This document shows, one piece after another, positions 7,921 to 16,263 of a stretch of DNA of 23,159 nucleotides (positions are counted from its first letter, which is position 1; the number at the start of each line of letters is the position of its first letter). Location: contig JADHLR010000008.1 in assembly GCA_016780525.1 (NCBI GenBank), positions 1 to 23,159 on the forward strand. Direction: 5' to 3'. Below the pieces are notes generated by a model that saw only the letters and a program-made list of their open reading frames with translations, was not told the origin of the DNA and did no database searches. The stretch comes from Candidatus Puniceispirillum sp. GTDB lineage: Bacteria; Pseudomonadota; Alphaproteobacteria; Puniceispirillales; Puniceispirillaceae. The position numbers and the translations under genes are program-made.

Positions 7921-7939
7921 CTGTCTTGATCTCCACCAT
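7856..7939 (-). CDS. Possible 27-codon overlapping leader ORF created by the duplication
   Basis: The upstream copy of the duplicated start site opens a frame of 27 codons beginning MVEIKTDG and ending in TGA inside the transporter gene. Its ribosome-binding site and ATG match those of the transporter, so ribosomes could choose either. The peptide is unlikely to have a function itself; it would divert initiation from the transporter. Whether it is translated cannot be told from sequence. Confidence 0.25.
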   Translation of the reverse strand: MVEIKTDGIFRFADFGVFPGDEPRDGG

Positions 7940-7955
7940 CTGTCTTGATCTCCAG
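7918..7955. repeat. 19-bp tandem duplication of the NiCoT start region
   Basis: The unit CATCTGTCTTGATCTCCAC (7918-7936) is repeated at 7937-7955 with only the last base changed. On the minus strand each copy contains a GGAG ribosome-binding site and an ATG ten bases later. The real start codon is therefore preceded by a second, nearly identical initiation site shifted by 19 bp and out of frame. Confidence 0.9.
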
Positions 7956-8044
7956 AGGAAAGACAGACAGCGTCAATCCACGAAGTTTTATATAGCTGTC
8001 GCACTGGTTCATGCTAGTGTTAATTGCACATATCAGCGTGCAGA

Positions 8045-8074
8045 TTGTCATAAGACCCGCTGCGGTTTTAATTT
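8045..8074 (+). promoter_or_regulatory. Weak candidate promoter for the Mo-hydroxylase gene
   Basis: TTGTCA (8045-8050) is followed after 17-18 bp by TTAATT/TAATTT (8068-8074), about 30 bp ahead of the ATG at 8102. The hexamers match the sigma-70 consensus only partly. It lies in the divergent spacer between the Ni/Co transporter and the hydroxylase gene. Confidence 0.2.
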
Positions 8075-8101
8075 TGTGAATGTTATGGTTAGAGGGTTCT
8101 G

Positions 8102-10387
8102 ATGAACGGTGAAAAACTGCTATCCCCGGCTGGTCGCTGTGAAGATCGCCGCTTTGTCGCCGGTGCGGGGCGTTATACGGCTGATCTGCTGCCGGGGGAT
8201 GCGTTGCATGCGGTGTTCCTGCGCAGCCCCATAGCACGGGGACGGATTCGCCATTTGTCGATTGATGCGGCGCGATCAGCCGCGGGTGTTACCGCCATTC
8301 TGACAGCCGATGATGCGGCCCAGGATGGGGTTGAATATATGGTGTGGACCGGCGCACCAGTGCGTGATGACGGGGCGGCAAGCAGCGACAGCCAGCGGCC
8401 GCTGTTGAACCGGGCGGTGATCCGGCATCTGGGCGAACCTGTTTGCATGATTATCGCAAAAACCCGGCAAGCGGCGCTCGATGCGATGGAGTTGATTAAC
8501 GTCGTTTATGATGCTGACGAAGAAATGGCATTGTCAATTGATGATCTTCCGGGACCGCTTGTCTGGCCCGGATCGGCGGATAATATCGCCGCGTTTCACC
8601 GTCTCGGTGACAAGCCAGCGGTCGATGCCGCGCTGGCCAAAGCGGCACAGACCGTTCGGTTCGATTTTGACATATCAAAGGTAACAGCCTGCACCATTGA
8701 AATGCGCAGCGCACTCGGTTCGATTGATGCTAATGGCAAGCTGTGTTTGACCACCAGCGCGCAAAGCCCATTCGCGCTGCATGGCGAATTGGCAAAATTA
8801 TTTGACCTGCCGACAGATCAAATACGCGTCATTGCGCCTGATGTTGGCGGCTCGTTTGGCATGAAAGGCGCATTATATCGTGAAGATGCGCTGGTTGTGT
8901 GGGCGGCCAAACGTCTGCAACAAGCGGTATTTTGGTCGGCCGATCGCAGCGAGTCTTTTATCAGTGACGAACATGCGCGGGCGGTGTGCGGCACCGCCGT
9001 TCTGGGGCTTGATGCTGATGGCCTGTTTACCGGCCTGTGGGTTGAGGCGCACACCGATGCGGGGGCTTATCTGTCGCGGCGCACGAAAGGCATGCTGAAT
9101 AATATTGGCGGCGTGGCCGGACAATATAAAACACCGGTGATCGCCAGCGCGCTGACATTTTTCTATACCAATACGATGCAAACCTCGCCTTATCGGGGGT
9201 TTGGGCGTCCCGAAGCGACCTATATCATTGAACGGCTGATTGACAAGGCGGCGCGTGAAACCGGCCATGATGCGCTGGCTTTGCGGCAGAAAAATTTGGT
9301 CACGCCAGACCAGATGCCATACCAGACCGGGCTGACATTCCTGTATGATTGCGGTGATTTTCCGAAAATTGTCGAGGCGGCGGCGCGGCAGGCTGACTAT
9401 GCCGGATTCCAGCAACGCCGCAAACAGTCCGAGGCAAAGGGGCTGTTGCGCGGCATTGGCATTGCCAATCCAATTGAGGTCGCTGGTGGCCCGTTTCAGC
9501 AAACCCGACCAGATAATGCGCGGGTGACAGCGTCTGCCGACGGGCTGATCACCATCGCACCCGGGTTGATGTCGGTGGGGCAGGGGCATGAAACGGCGGT
9601 GGCGCGTCTGGCGTCGCAAATGCTGGGGGTGCCGACACACAGCATTGTTTATGCACAGGGGGATACCGATCTATTGCCAACTGGCCGGGGTAATGGCGGG
9701 TCGGCGGCGACTGTTGTCGGCCTATCAGCGGTAAAAATTGCCCTTGATGAATTGATCACACTGGGGCATGGGGTTGCAGCGGCGGCGCTTAGCTGTGCGG
9801 CGACAGAACTGACCTATCGCGACGGGGCGTTTGCAACGCCGGATGGCCAGACCATGGCGTGGGCCGATATCGCGCGTCACAGCAATCAAGCTGGCGGTAT
9901 CAGTGTTTTGGGTGAATTCACCCCGCCAGATGTGACGTATCCGAATGGCTGCCATATTTGCGAAGTCGAGATTGATCCCAAAACCGGCAAAATTGCCTTT
10001 TGCGATTATGTTGTTGTCGAGGATGTCGGCACCGTGCTGAACCCGGCGCTTGTTGAGGGGCAGATGCATGGTGGTGTGGCGCAGGGCATTGGACAGGCGC
10101 TTGGCGAAATATTGCGTTTTGATCCGCAAGGCCAGTTAATGACCGGGTCGTTTTTGGATTATCCGATGCCTGTTGCGGCTGATCTGCCGCCATTTCGGAT
10201 CACAACAATTGCCGTGCCAACAGCAATCAATCCGCTTGGTGCCAAAGGTGTCGGCGAGGCCGGAACAGTCGGGTCACTGGCCGCCACAATGAATGCTGTC
10301 GCAGATGCGCTGGCATCGGCCGGCGTCAGTGAATTTGAAATGCCGGCAACGCCCTATCGGGTATGGCAGGCGTTGCAGTCCGGTTAA
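8102..10387 (+). CDS. Xanthine dehydrogenase-family molybdenum hydroxylase, large (Mo-binding) subunit
   Basis: The 761-residue protein is the catalytic, molybdopterin-cytosine-dinucleotide-type subunit of a xanthine/aldehyde/CO dehydrogenase-like enzyme. An N-terminal a/b hammerhead domain (roughly 15-130) is followed by the Mo-binding part. It shows DVGGSFGMKG at about 247-256, PYRGFGRPE at 363-371, GQGHETA in the distal half and the catalytic glutamate Glu719 in KGVGEAG. The loop at 363 resembles the AYRGAGRP loop of so-called form II CoxL-like proteins, not the CSFR loop of true CO dehydrogenase, so the substrate is probably an aldehyde or N-heterocycle. The usual FAD and 2Fe-2S subunits are not encoded next to it. 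The ATG follows GAGGG by six bases. Confidence 0.92.
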   Translation: MNGEKLLSPAGRCEDRRFVAGAGRYTADLLPGDALHAVFLRSPIARGRIRHLSIDAARSAAGVTAILTADDAAQDGVEYMVWTGAPVRDDGAASSDSQRPLLNRAVIRHLGEPVCMIIAKTRQAALDAMELINVVYDADEEMALSIDDLPGPLVWPGSADNIAAFHRLGDKPAVDAALAKAAQTVRFDFDISKVTACTIEMRSALGSIDANGKLCLTTSAQSPFALHGELAKLFDLPTDQIRVIAPDVGGSFGMKGALYREDALVVWAAKRLQQAVFWSADRSESFISDEHARAVCGTAVLGLDADGLFTGLWVEAHTDAGAYLSRRTKGMLNNIGGVAGQYKTPVIASALTFFYTNTMQTSPYRGFGRPEATYIIERLIDKAARETGHDALALRQKNLVTPDQMPYQTGLTFLYDCGDFPKIVEAAARQADYAGFQQRRKQSEAKGLLRGIGIANPIEVAGGPFQQTRPDNARVTASADGLITIAPGLMSVGQGHETAVARLASQMLGVPTHSIVYAQGDTDLLPTGRGNGGSAATVVGLSAVKIALDELITLGHGVAAAALSCAATELTYRDGAFATPDGQTMAWADIARHSNQAGGISVLGEFTPPDVTYPNGCHICEVEIDPKTGKIAFCDYVVVEDVGTVLNPALVEGQMHGGVAQGIGQALGEILRFDPQGQLMTGSFLDYPMPVAADLPPFRITTIAVPTAINPLGAKGVGEAGTVGSLAATMNAVADALASAGVSEFEMPATPYRVWQALQSG

Positions 10388-10425
10388 AATGATGTGGTCT
10401 GCATGCACCCGTGGCGCAGCGCCGG

Positions 10426-10974
10426 TTACGACGCATCACGCGAGGCGCGCGCCCGGTCAATCATCGCATCAATATCACGCGACAGACCGGCTTTTTCTGC
10501 AGGGTGCAGATATTTGCCGATTTCGGCATGTTCGCCATGGCTGGATAAAATAATTTTTTGTTGAACACGCGATTTGACCGAAGGCGCTTCGGTTGGTGTC
10601 AAATTGACGCGGAGCCAGCCAAGCGGAAATGATTTTTTAGCGCGCTGGCCAGCCGGCGTTTGGCTTTCAACAGTGACATCTTCAGTGGTGGTGTGGATGG
10701 TCTCGCGGTGCCGGGCTGCACGGTAGTTTAGTTTGAACGCGCCCCAAACAACCAGCAACTCAAGCCCCAAAAACCCAATAACCGGCCAGGCGCCGGCCAG
10801 AAAAAATCCAAGCCCGATAATGAACAGAAATCCGGCCAGAACCCCCATCACAATGGCAAAGCCTTTTCGTGATAATGACCGGTGTGGCCAGATTGTCAGT
10901 TGCTCCAGCCGTCGCCGCGGCTTGTTCGCGACCTGTGACTCAAACGCTGCTGATGTTGATCTGTCCTGCGCCAT
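10426..10974 (-). CDS. DUF2244 integral membrane protein
   Basis: The 182-residue protein has the DUF2244 layout. A short soluble start with LEQLTIWPHRSLSRKGF (23-39) is followed by two adjacent membrane helices (about 38-57 and 62-81) separated by GAWP, then LNYRAARHRE and a soluble C-terminal domain of ~95 residues. The family is common in alphaproteobacteria, often near cytochrome oxidase genes, but its role is unknown. Here it converges with the hydroxylase gene (38-bp gap) and diverges from the DUF952 gene. The GGCGCAGCGCC palindrome at 10413-10423 between the convergent genes is too short to call a terminator. Confidence 0.85.
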   Translation of the reverse strand: MAQDRSTSAAFESQVANKPRRRLEQLTIWPHRSLSRKGFAIVMGVLAGFLFIIGLGFFLAGAWPVIGFLGLELLVVWGAFKLNYRAARHRETIHTTTEDVTVESQTPAGQRAKKSFPLGWLRVNLTPTEAPSVKSRVQQKIILSSHGEHAEIGKYLHPAEKAGLSRDIDAMIDRARASRDAS

Positions 10975-11054
10975 CGCCTATAGATGCGTATCGTTGCGAT
11001 AAAGGTCAAGCTTGCAACACCATATTTATTAGTTCAATTGAATTTAACGGAGTG

Positions 11055-11426
11055 ATGACATTGTCGGCAGGGACAACGACGAAATTCATTTATAAAGTGT
11101 GTGACATTGCTCTGTGGCAGGATGCTGAACGGGCCGGGGTATTTACCGGTGCTGAAATCGACCTGAGCGATGGCTATATCCATTTTTCCACCGCCAGTCA
11201 GTTGCAGGACACATTGGCGCGTCATTTTGCCGGGCGAGACGGGCTGGTTCTGCTGACTGTTGATTGTGCGCCGCTTGATATTGTGTGGGAAGTGGCACGC
11301 GGCGGCGCGCTGTTTCCACATTTATATGATGTTTTGCCGCTCGATTGCGTTGTCGCACAGCATCATTTGCACCTATCTGCCAGCGGCGATCATATCTTGC
11401 CGGAAAATGTCTTCAGCCACGACTGA
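11055..11426 (+). CDS. DUF952 family protein
   Basis: The 123-residue soluble protein shows the DUF952 pattern: FIYKVCDIALWQDAERAGVF at the start, DLSDGYIHFSTASQL (36-50) and the RGGALFPHLYDVLP block (82-95). The biochemical role of the family is unknown. The ATG at 11055 is only two bases after GGAG, and a TTG at 11061 would have better spacing, so the exact start is uncertain by two residues. Longer in-frame starts back to 10869 would overlap the divergent DUF2244 gene and lack family similarity. Its last 37 bases overlap the end of the HIT gene on the opposite strand. Confidence 0.85.
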   Translation: MTLSAGTTTKFIYKVCDIALWQDAERAGVFTGAEIDLSDGYIHFSTASQLQDTLARHFAGRDGLVLLTVDCAPLDIVWEVARGGALFPHLYDVLPLDCVVAQHHLHLSASGDHILPENVFSHD

Positions 11427-11830
11427 ACGGACGCAAGCCGCTTGTCGCGCTCTTGCGGGGACAGTGGTATAGCTGTGCCCTGACCCCAAATCGGCGCGGG
11501 CCAGAGCGGGTCTGTGTGGTGTCGCGCGACAATGTGAAGATGCAGCTGGCTGACAACATTGCCAATGGCTGCGATATTGATTTTATCTGCTTTTGTCTCG
11601 GCCTGTAGCGCTTTGCTGAAATGGCTGGCCAGCGTCCACAGATTGGCAGCGACAGATGCTGGCAGATCATGAATTTCATGAATGGCCTTATCGGTGCCTT
11701 CGTGGGTGATGGCTGGCACCAGAATCAGCCAAAAATAGCGCGAATCATTGGCCAGCCGGATCTGAATATTATGCTGCGTTGACGCCAGAATACTGTCATT
11801 TTGCAGCCTTTTGTCGGGGGTAAAACCCAT
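11390..11830 (-). CDS. HIT-domain nucleotide hydrolase/transferase
   Basis: This 146-residue histidine-triad protein has the active-site segment QLHLHIVAR (95-103). His97 aligns with the catalytic middle histidine and His99 with the last; the first position is Gln, as in a common bacterial branch of the family. The WPAPIWG segment (110-116) is also typical. HIT proteins cleave nucleoside phosphoramidates, dinucleoside polyphosphates or similar AMP conjugates; the substrate here is unknown. The ATG is three bases after the stop of the upstream dehydrogenase gene with no ribosome-binding site of its own, so translational coupling is likely. It ends the three-gene minus-strand operon. Confidence 0.9.
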   Translation of the reverse strand: MGFTPDKRLQNDSILASTQHNIQIRLANDSRYFWLILVPAITHEGTDKAIHEIHDLPASVAANLWTLASHFSKALQAETKADKINIAAIGNVVSQLHLHIVARHHTDPLWPAPIWGQGTAIPLSPQERDKRLASVQSWLKTFSGKI

Positions 11831-11833
11831 GAT

Positions 11834-12928
11834 CTAGCCGCGGACAATCTTGGCAATGGCGGTGCCACAGCTTTTTGTGGTGGCGCTGCCGCCAAGATCG
11901 CCAGTGCGCAATGCCGGGTCGGTCAAGGCGGTTTCGATGGCATCGGTGATACAACGCGCCGCATCCGCATGTCCAAGATGTTCCAGCATCATCGCCCCAG
12001 CCCAGATCTGTCCAATCGGGTTGGCAATGCCTTTGCCTGCGATATCCGGTGCGGATCCGTGAACCGGCTCAAAAAGTGACGGGAATTTTCGCTCTGGATT
12101 GATGTTGCCAGATGGCGCGATGCCGATTGTGCCGGTGCAGGCTGGCCCCAGATCAGACAAAATATCACCAAATAAATTCGAGGCCACAACCACATCAAAC
12201 CAGTCCGGGTGCTGGACAAAATGCGCGACCATAATATCAATATGGAACATGTCGGTTGCGATTTCCGGAAAAGCTTCAGCCATCGCTGCAACCCGCTCAT
12301 CCCAATAGGGCATGGTAATCGAGATGCCGTTTGATTTTGTCGCTGAGGTGAGTTTTTTGCGGGGCCGGCTTTGTGCCAGTTCATAGGCAAATTTTAACAC
12401 GCGATCGACGCCAACGCGTGTCATCACCGATTGTTGCGTTACAAATTCACGGTCGGTGTCAGGGAACATGCGGCCGCCAACCGAGGAATATTCACCTTCG
12501 GTATTTTCGCGGACAATCATCATATCAATATCACCGGGCTTGCGGCCCGCCAGCGGCGAGGTCACGCCCGGCATCAGCTTGACCGGGCGTAAATTGACAT
12601 ATTGGTCAAATTCGCGGCGGAACAGGATCAATGACCCCCATAATGATTCATGGTCAGGGATTTTTTCCGGCCAGCCAACAGCGCCAAAATAGATGGCATC
12701 GTGATTCCCGACCTGCTGTTTCCAATCGTCGGGCATCATTTGCCCATGTTTGGCATAATAGTCATAGCTGGAAAAATCAAAATGATCGAAATGCAGATTG
12801 ATATCGAACCGCGCCATTGCGGCCTGCAACACGCGCAGCCCTTCCGGAACCACTTCTTTGCCAATACCATCACCGGGGATCACCGCGATATTCATTCTGT
12901 TTTTGGTCATTTTGTTCTGTCCATCCAT
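11834..12928 (-). CDS. ttuC: Tartrate dehydrogenase / D-malate dehydrogenase (decarboxylating) family
   Basis: This NAD-dependent beta-decarboxylating dehydrogenase of 364 residues belongs to the isopropylmalate/isocitrate dehydrogenase superfamily. Motifs are IPGDGIGKEV (17-26), NLRPVKLMPGV (112-122), VRENTEGEYSSVGG (139-152), TKSNGI (197-202), SNLFGDILSDLGP (250-262) and the NAD-binding FEPVHGSAPDIAGKGIANP (286-304). The KLMPGV and TKSNG forms point to the TtuC/DmlA group (D-malate, tartrate) rather than LeuB; the true substrate needs assay. In-frame ATGs at 12910 and 12895 are also plausible, since conserved sequence begins at the third Met. It follows the aldo/keto reductase gene by 25 bp and is followed by the HIT gene. 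Confidence 0.88.
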   Translation of the reverse strand: MDGQNKMTKNRMNIAVIPGDGIGKEVVPEGLRVLQAAMARFDINLHFDHFDFSSYDYYAKHGQMMPDDWKQQVGNHDAIYFGAVGWPEKIPDHESLWGSLILFRREFDQYVNLRPVKLMPGVTSPLAGRKPGDIDMMIVRENTEGEYSSVGGRMFPDTDREFVTQQSVMTRVGVDRVLKFAYELAQSRPRKKLTSATKSNGISITMPYWDERVAAMAEAFPEIATDMFHIDIMVAHFVQHPDWFDVVVASNLFGDILSDLGPACTGTIGIAPSGNINPERKFPSLFEPVHGSAPDIAGKGIANPIGQIWAGAMMLEHLGHADAARCITDAIETALTDPALRTGDLGGSATTKSCGTAIAKIVRG

Positions 12929-12953
12929 TTATTGGTAAATTTGGGTTTCCGCA

Positions 12954-13997
12954 TCAATACGGCATCGGGTAACGCCGATAAGTCGTCTGAATATCGCGCA
13001 GCACTGCATCAGTTAAGCTGATTGTGGTCGATTCAAGTGCGGTTTTTAGCTGCGCTGTTGTGGTCGCGCCAAAAATTTGTGATGTCATAAAGGGGCGTCT
13101 GGCCGCCCAGGCAAGTGCCATCTGCGCGGGGTCAAGGCCGTGCTGTTTGGCGATCTCCAAATAGCGGTTCAGCGCTGGCCATAAATGCGTGTTGATACGT
13201 CCACCTAAATCGGCATTGATACTGCGGCGCGATCCGTCCGGTATCGTATCTTCTGCATATTTGCCGGTAAGCAAGCCAGCGGCAAGCGGGGAAAATGATA
13301 ACAGCCCCACCTGTTCGTGATGTGACAATTCTGCCATATCCGTATCAAACAGCCGGCACAGCAAACTATATTCATTCTGCACCGAAACCATGCGTGGTAA
13401 ATCATGTGCCGCTGCCAGTGACAGCCAGCGCATGGTGCCCCAGGCGCTCTCGTTTGACAGGCCGACATGGCGGATTTTGCCAGCCGCGCGCAATTTGCCC
13501 AGATGGTGCAACACCTCTAGCATATGGTCTGATACGGCGTTGGTATCTTGCTGGCTTGGCGTATATGTCCAATTTTGACGAAACATATATGACCCACGAT
13601 TTGGCCAATGCAGCTGATAGAGATCAATATAGTCGGTGCGCAGTGAGCGTAGCGAATTTTCAATCGCTGTGGTGATGCTGGCTGGCGAGATTGGGGCGCC
13701 ATCGCGGACGTTTTTATACCCCTTACCCGATACTTTCGTCGCCAGCACCACATCACTGCGCCGTCCGGATTTTGCGATCCATTCACCGATAATACGTTCG
13801 GTATCGCCTTGCGTCTCTTTGCTCAGCGGCGTGGTCGGGTACATTTCGGCGGTATCGATAAAATTGACCCCGTAATCCAGCGCCATATCGATCTGTTCAT
13901 GTGCTTCTTGCTGGCTGTTTTGACTTCCCCATGTCATCGAGCCAAGACATAGTTCGCTGACTTTGATTTCGGTGTGGCCAAGATTGTGATACCGCAT
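12954..13997 (-). CDS. tas: Aldo/keto reductase, Tas-like
   Basis: The 347-residue NADPH-dependent reductase has a TIM-barrel pattern and the complete catalytic tetrad: Asp48 and Tyr53 in IDTAEMYP, Lys88 in LATKVSG and His130 in YQLHWPNR. The long TTPLSKETQGDTERIIGEWI insert (55-74) and the RGSYMFRQNWTYTP region are characteristic of the Tas subgroup. The physiological substrate is not known. It is the first gene of the minus-strand set with the dehydrogenase (25-bp gap) and the HIT gene. The gap upstream (13998-14167) is shared with the divergent lipid operon. Confidence 0.9.
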   Translation of the reverse strand: MRYHNLGHTEIKVSELCLGSMTWGSQNSQQEAHEQIDMALDYGVNFIDTAEMYPTTPLSKETQGDTERIIGEWIAKSGRRSDVVLATKVSGKGYKNVRDGAPISPASITTAIENSLRSLRTDYIDLYQLHWPNRGSYMFRQNWTYTPSQQDTNAVSDHMLEVLHHLGKLRAAGKIRHVGLSNESAWGTMRWLSLAAAHDLPRMVSVQNEYSLLCRLFDTDMAELSHHEQVGLLSFSPLAAGLLTGKYAEDTIPDGSRRSINADLGGRINTHLWPALNRYLEIAKQHGLDPAQMALAWAARRPFMTSQIFGATTTAQLKTALESTTISLTDAVLRDIQTTYRRYPMPY

Positions 13998-14092
13998 CAG
14001 ACTCTCGTAACAGGATTTTAACCAAATAATGATGGTGGGCGGTTGCCAGCATAAACCATGAATAGATGCGTTGGATAGTGCTCTATGCGCCT

Positions 14093-14121
14093 TTGTTAGT
14101 TAATAAAGTGACTGGTTTAAT
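14093..14121 (+). promoter_or_regulatory. Candidate promoter of the lipid-modification operon
   Basis: TTGTTA (14093-14098) and TTTAAT (14116-14121) are separated by exactly 17 bp, a good vegetative-type arrangement. It lies 46 bp ahead of the FAD oxidase start. I looked here for the TGATC...TAA pattern of RpoE-ChrR promoters and did not find a convincing one. Confidence 0.4.
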
Positions 14122-14167
14122 CGGTGAATTTGGTATAGGTTCTGCGCAGTTAATATGGTGGGTGTGA

Positions 14168-15469
14168 ATGCGAATCGCAGTTATTGGGTCTGGCATTTCT
14201 GGGTTGGCATCTGCTTTTCTGTTGCGTGAATATGCCGAGATACATTTGTTTGAAACGGCTGCCAGGTTAGGGGGGCACAGCCACACGGTCGAGGTGAAGT
14301 TTGCCGAGACATCGGTTCCCGTTGATACCGGCTTTATTGTCTATAATCCCCTGAATTATCCAAATCTTATTGCACTGTTTGACGCGCTTGACGTGCCGAA
14401 TCAGGATTCGGATATGTCTTTTTCGGTGTCGGTTGGCAATGGCGCGATGGAATATGAAGGCTCGATATCGGGGCTGTTGGCGCAACCGTCAAATCTGGTG
14501 AAACCCCGATATTGGTCGATGCTTGCTGATCTTGTACGGTTTTATCGAACCGCACCACGGCATGCCTATGGGGGGCCGGCGGATGAAACGCTTGGCGCAT
14601 TTGTCCGGCGGCAGAATTATGGCGATGCGTTTGTCAATGATCATCTCATTCCAATGGGGGCGGCTATCTGGTCGGCGGATACAGCCGGCATGATGGCGTT
14701 TCCGGTGCGTTCCTTCATGCGGTTTATGGAAAACCACAAGCTTTTGAACTTTATTGACCGGCCGCAATGGCGCACGGTGTCTGGCGGCTCGTGTGAATAT
14801 GTCAAGCGGATTGCCGCCGCAATTGGCAAAAACATTCATCTGTCAACCGATGTTGTGGCGGTGCGCCGCGCACAGGGCGGGGTCATGCTGACCATCGAGG
14901 GACAGGGCGATGTCTGGTTTGACAAGGTTGTGATGGCCGCACATGCCGACCAGTCGCTGGCGGTGATCAGCGATGCAAGCCAGCAGGAACACGATATTCT
15001 GTCAGCTTTCCGGTTTCAGCCAAATCTGGCTGTGTTGCATTCTGACCCGCGGCTGATGCCAAAGCGTAAAGGTGCCTGGGCCAGCTGGAATTATATGGGG
15101 TATGATGCCGCGCAGAATGAACTGTGTCTGACCTACTGGATGAACAGGTTACAGTCGATAGATGCGGCTTATCCGCTGTTTGAGACCTTGAACCCGGTCA
15201 TTGCGCCCCGCGAAGAACTGACGCATGGCAGCTATCATTATCGGCATCCGATCTTTGATGCCAAAGCGATCGCGGCACAACCGAAAATGGCACAAATTCA
15301 GGGCGCTGATCATCTGTTTTTTGCCGGTGCCTGGACTGGCTACGGGTTTCACGAGGATGGATTGAAATCGGCGGTGGCGATTGCCAAAACGCTTGGCGTT
15401 ACGCTGCCTTGGGCCAGCGATGTCGCGGCCTATAATGTGATGCCATCGCCATTGCAAAGGATTGGTTGA
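14168..15469 (+). CDS. FAD-dependent amine-oxidase-like oxidoreductase of Cfa cluster (UfaD-like candidate)
   Basis: The 433-residue flavoprotein starts directly with a Rossmann motif GSGISG (7-12) and GGHSHTVEV (35-43). It ends with a FAD-binding block, FFAGAWTGYGFHEDGLKSAV. It is the family annotated NAD/FAD-dependent oxidoreductase or flavin amine oxidase that sits beside DUF1365 and Cfa-like genes in many proteobacteria. In Rhodobacter sphaeroides the fatty acid desaturase UfaD acts in furan fatty acid synthesis. From memory, UfaD is a flavoprotein of this kind, and I infer a related acyl-chain desaturation here. No membrane segment is obvious. Its TGA overlaps the ATG of the next gene by one base (TGATG). 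Confidence 0.88.
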   Translation: MRIAVIGSGISGLASAFLLREYAEIHLFETAARLGGHSHTVEVKFAETSVPVDTGFIVYNPLNYPNLIALFDALDVPNQDSDMSFSVSVGNGAMEYEGSISGLLAQPSNLVKPRYWSMLADLVRFYRTAPRHAYGGPADETLGAFVRRQNYGDAFVNDHLIPMGAAIWSADTAGMMAFPVRSFMRFMENHKLLNFIDRPQWRTVSGGSCEYVKRIAAAIGKNIHLSTDVVAVRRAQGGVMLTIEGQGDVWFDKVVMAAHADQSLAVISDASQQEHDILSAFRFQPNLAVLHSDPRLMPKRKGAWASWNYMGYDAAQNELCLTYWMNRLQSIDAAYPLFETLNPVIAPREELTHGSYHYRHPIFDAKAIAAQPKMAQIQGADHLFFAGAWTGYGFHEDGLKSAVAIAKTLGVTLPWASDVAAYNVMPSPLQRIG

Positions 15470-16260
15470 TGGCGGCCTGCGATCTGCTGATTTCCGATAT
15501 TCACCATACCCGGCATGGCCCGCCGAGCCATTTTCTGGCGCGTCGTGGCCTGTCGATCTGGATTGATCTTGACCGGCTGGCGCAGGCCAATACACAAAGC
15601 CGTTTGTTTTCAGTTGGCCGGTTCAATATTGTCAGCTTCACCGAAGCCGATTATGGCCCCAATTTCGGTCAGAAAGGCGGGATTGTGGCACTGTCAGCCT
15701 ATGTACGCGATATCGCCAAACAGCTTCTGCCGGATACGCATGTTGCCCGCGTCAGGTTACTGACATTTCCACGGATTTTTGGGGTGTGCTTTAACCCATT
15801 GTCGGTCTATGTGGCGCAAAATGATCAGGGTGACGATATTTTATATATCTATGAGGTGCGCAATACATTTGGTGATATGCACGCCTATATTGGCGCGCCA
15901 TCCGATGGGCATAGCGTTCTTGAAGCGCAAAAGATTTTCCATGTATCGCCATTCTTTCCGGTTGCTGGCACCTACCGGCTGCATATCCGGCATGATGACA
16001 GCCGTATCAGGCTGGCGATGCGCTATCTCATTGGCCTTAAACCAGCCTTGACCGCGACCATGCGGGGCAGCTTGCTGCCGCTGAATAGCCGGTCGGTGAT
16101 TCAGGGGCTGTGGCAGGCTGGTCAGTGGCCACTGCGTCCACTGGTATCGATTCATGTCGAAGCGGTAAAGCTTTGGATGAAAAAACTTCAATTTTACAAA
16201 CGCCCGGCGCCACCAGAATCTGCCTGGTCGCAGGCGCGTGACTCGTTACATAGGTTTTAA
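15469..16260 (+). CDS. DUF1365 protein of the Cfa cluster
   Basis: The 263-residue protein is a clear DUF1365 member. It has FLARRGLSIWIDLD near residues 22-35, LFSVGRFNIVSFTEADYG, YVRDIAKQLL, the LLTFPRIFGVCFNPLSVY block (about 100-117) and the KIFHVSPFFP block (about 158-167). Function is not established by sequence. In furan-fatty-acid producers a gene of the same neighbourhood (UfaO) is proposed to add O2-derived oxygen; whether UfaO is the DUF1365 member I recall only with moderate certainty. The ATG at 15469 overlaps the upstream stop; a TTG three bases earlier is less likely. The next gene starts three bases after its stop. Confidence 0.88.
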   Translation: MAACDLLISDIHHTRHGPPSHFLARRGLSIWIDLDRLAQANTQSRLFSVGRFNIVSFTEADYGPNFGQKGGIVALSAYVRDIAKQLLPDTHVARVRLLTFPRIFGVCFNPLSVYVAQNDQGDDILYIYEVRNTFGDMHAYIGAPSDGHSVLEAQKIFHVSPFFPVAGTYRLHIRHDDSRIRLAMRYLIGLKPALTATMRGSLLPLNSRSVIQGLWQAGQWPLRPLVSIHVEAVKLWMKKLQFYKRPAPPESAWSQARDSLHRF

Positions 16261-16263
16261 GAC

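Noticed and set aside
10413..10423. Palindrome GGCGCAGCGCC between convergent genes as a terminator
   Set aside because: As a hairpin it would have only four pairs around a three-base loop and there is no T-tract.
13987..14010. TGATAC...TAAC as an RpoE-type promoter for the lipid operon
   Set aside because: The first element overlaps the start of the aldo/keto reductase gene, the spacing is 15 rather than about 17-18, and both elements differ from the RpoE consensus.
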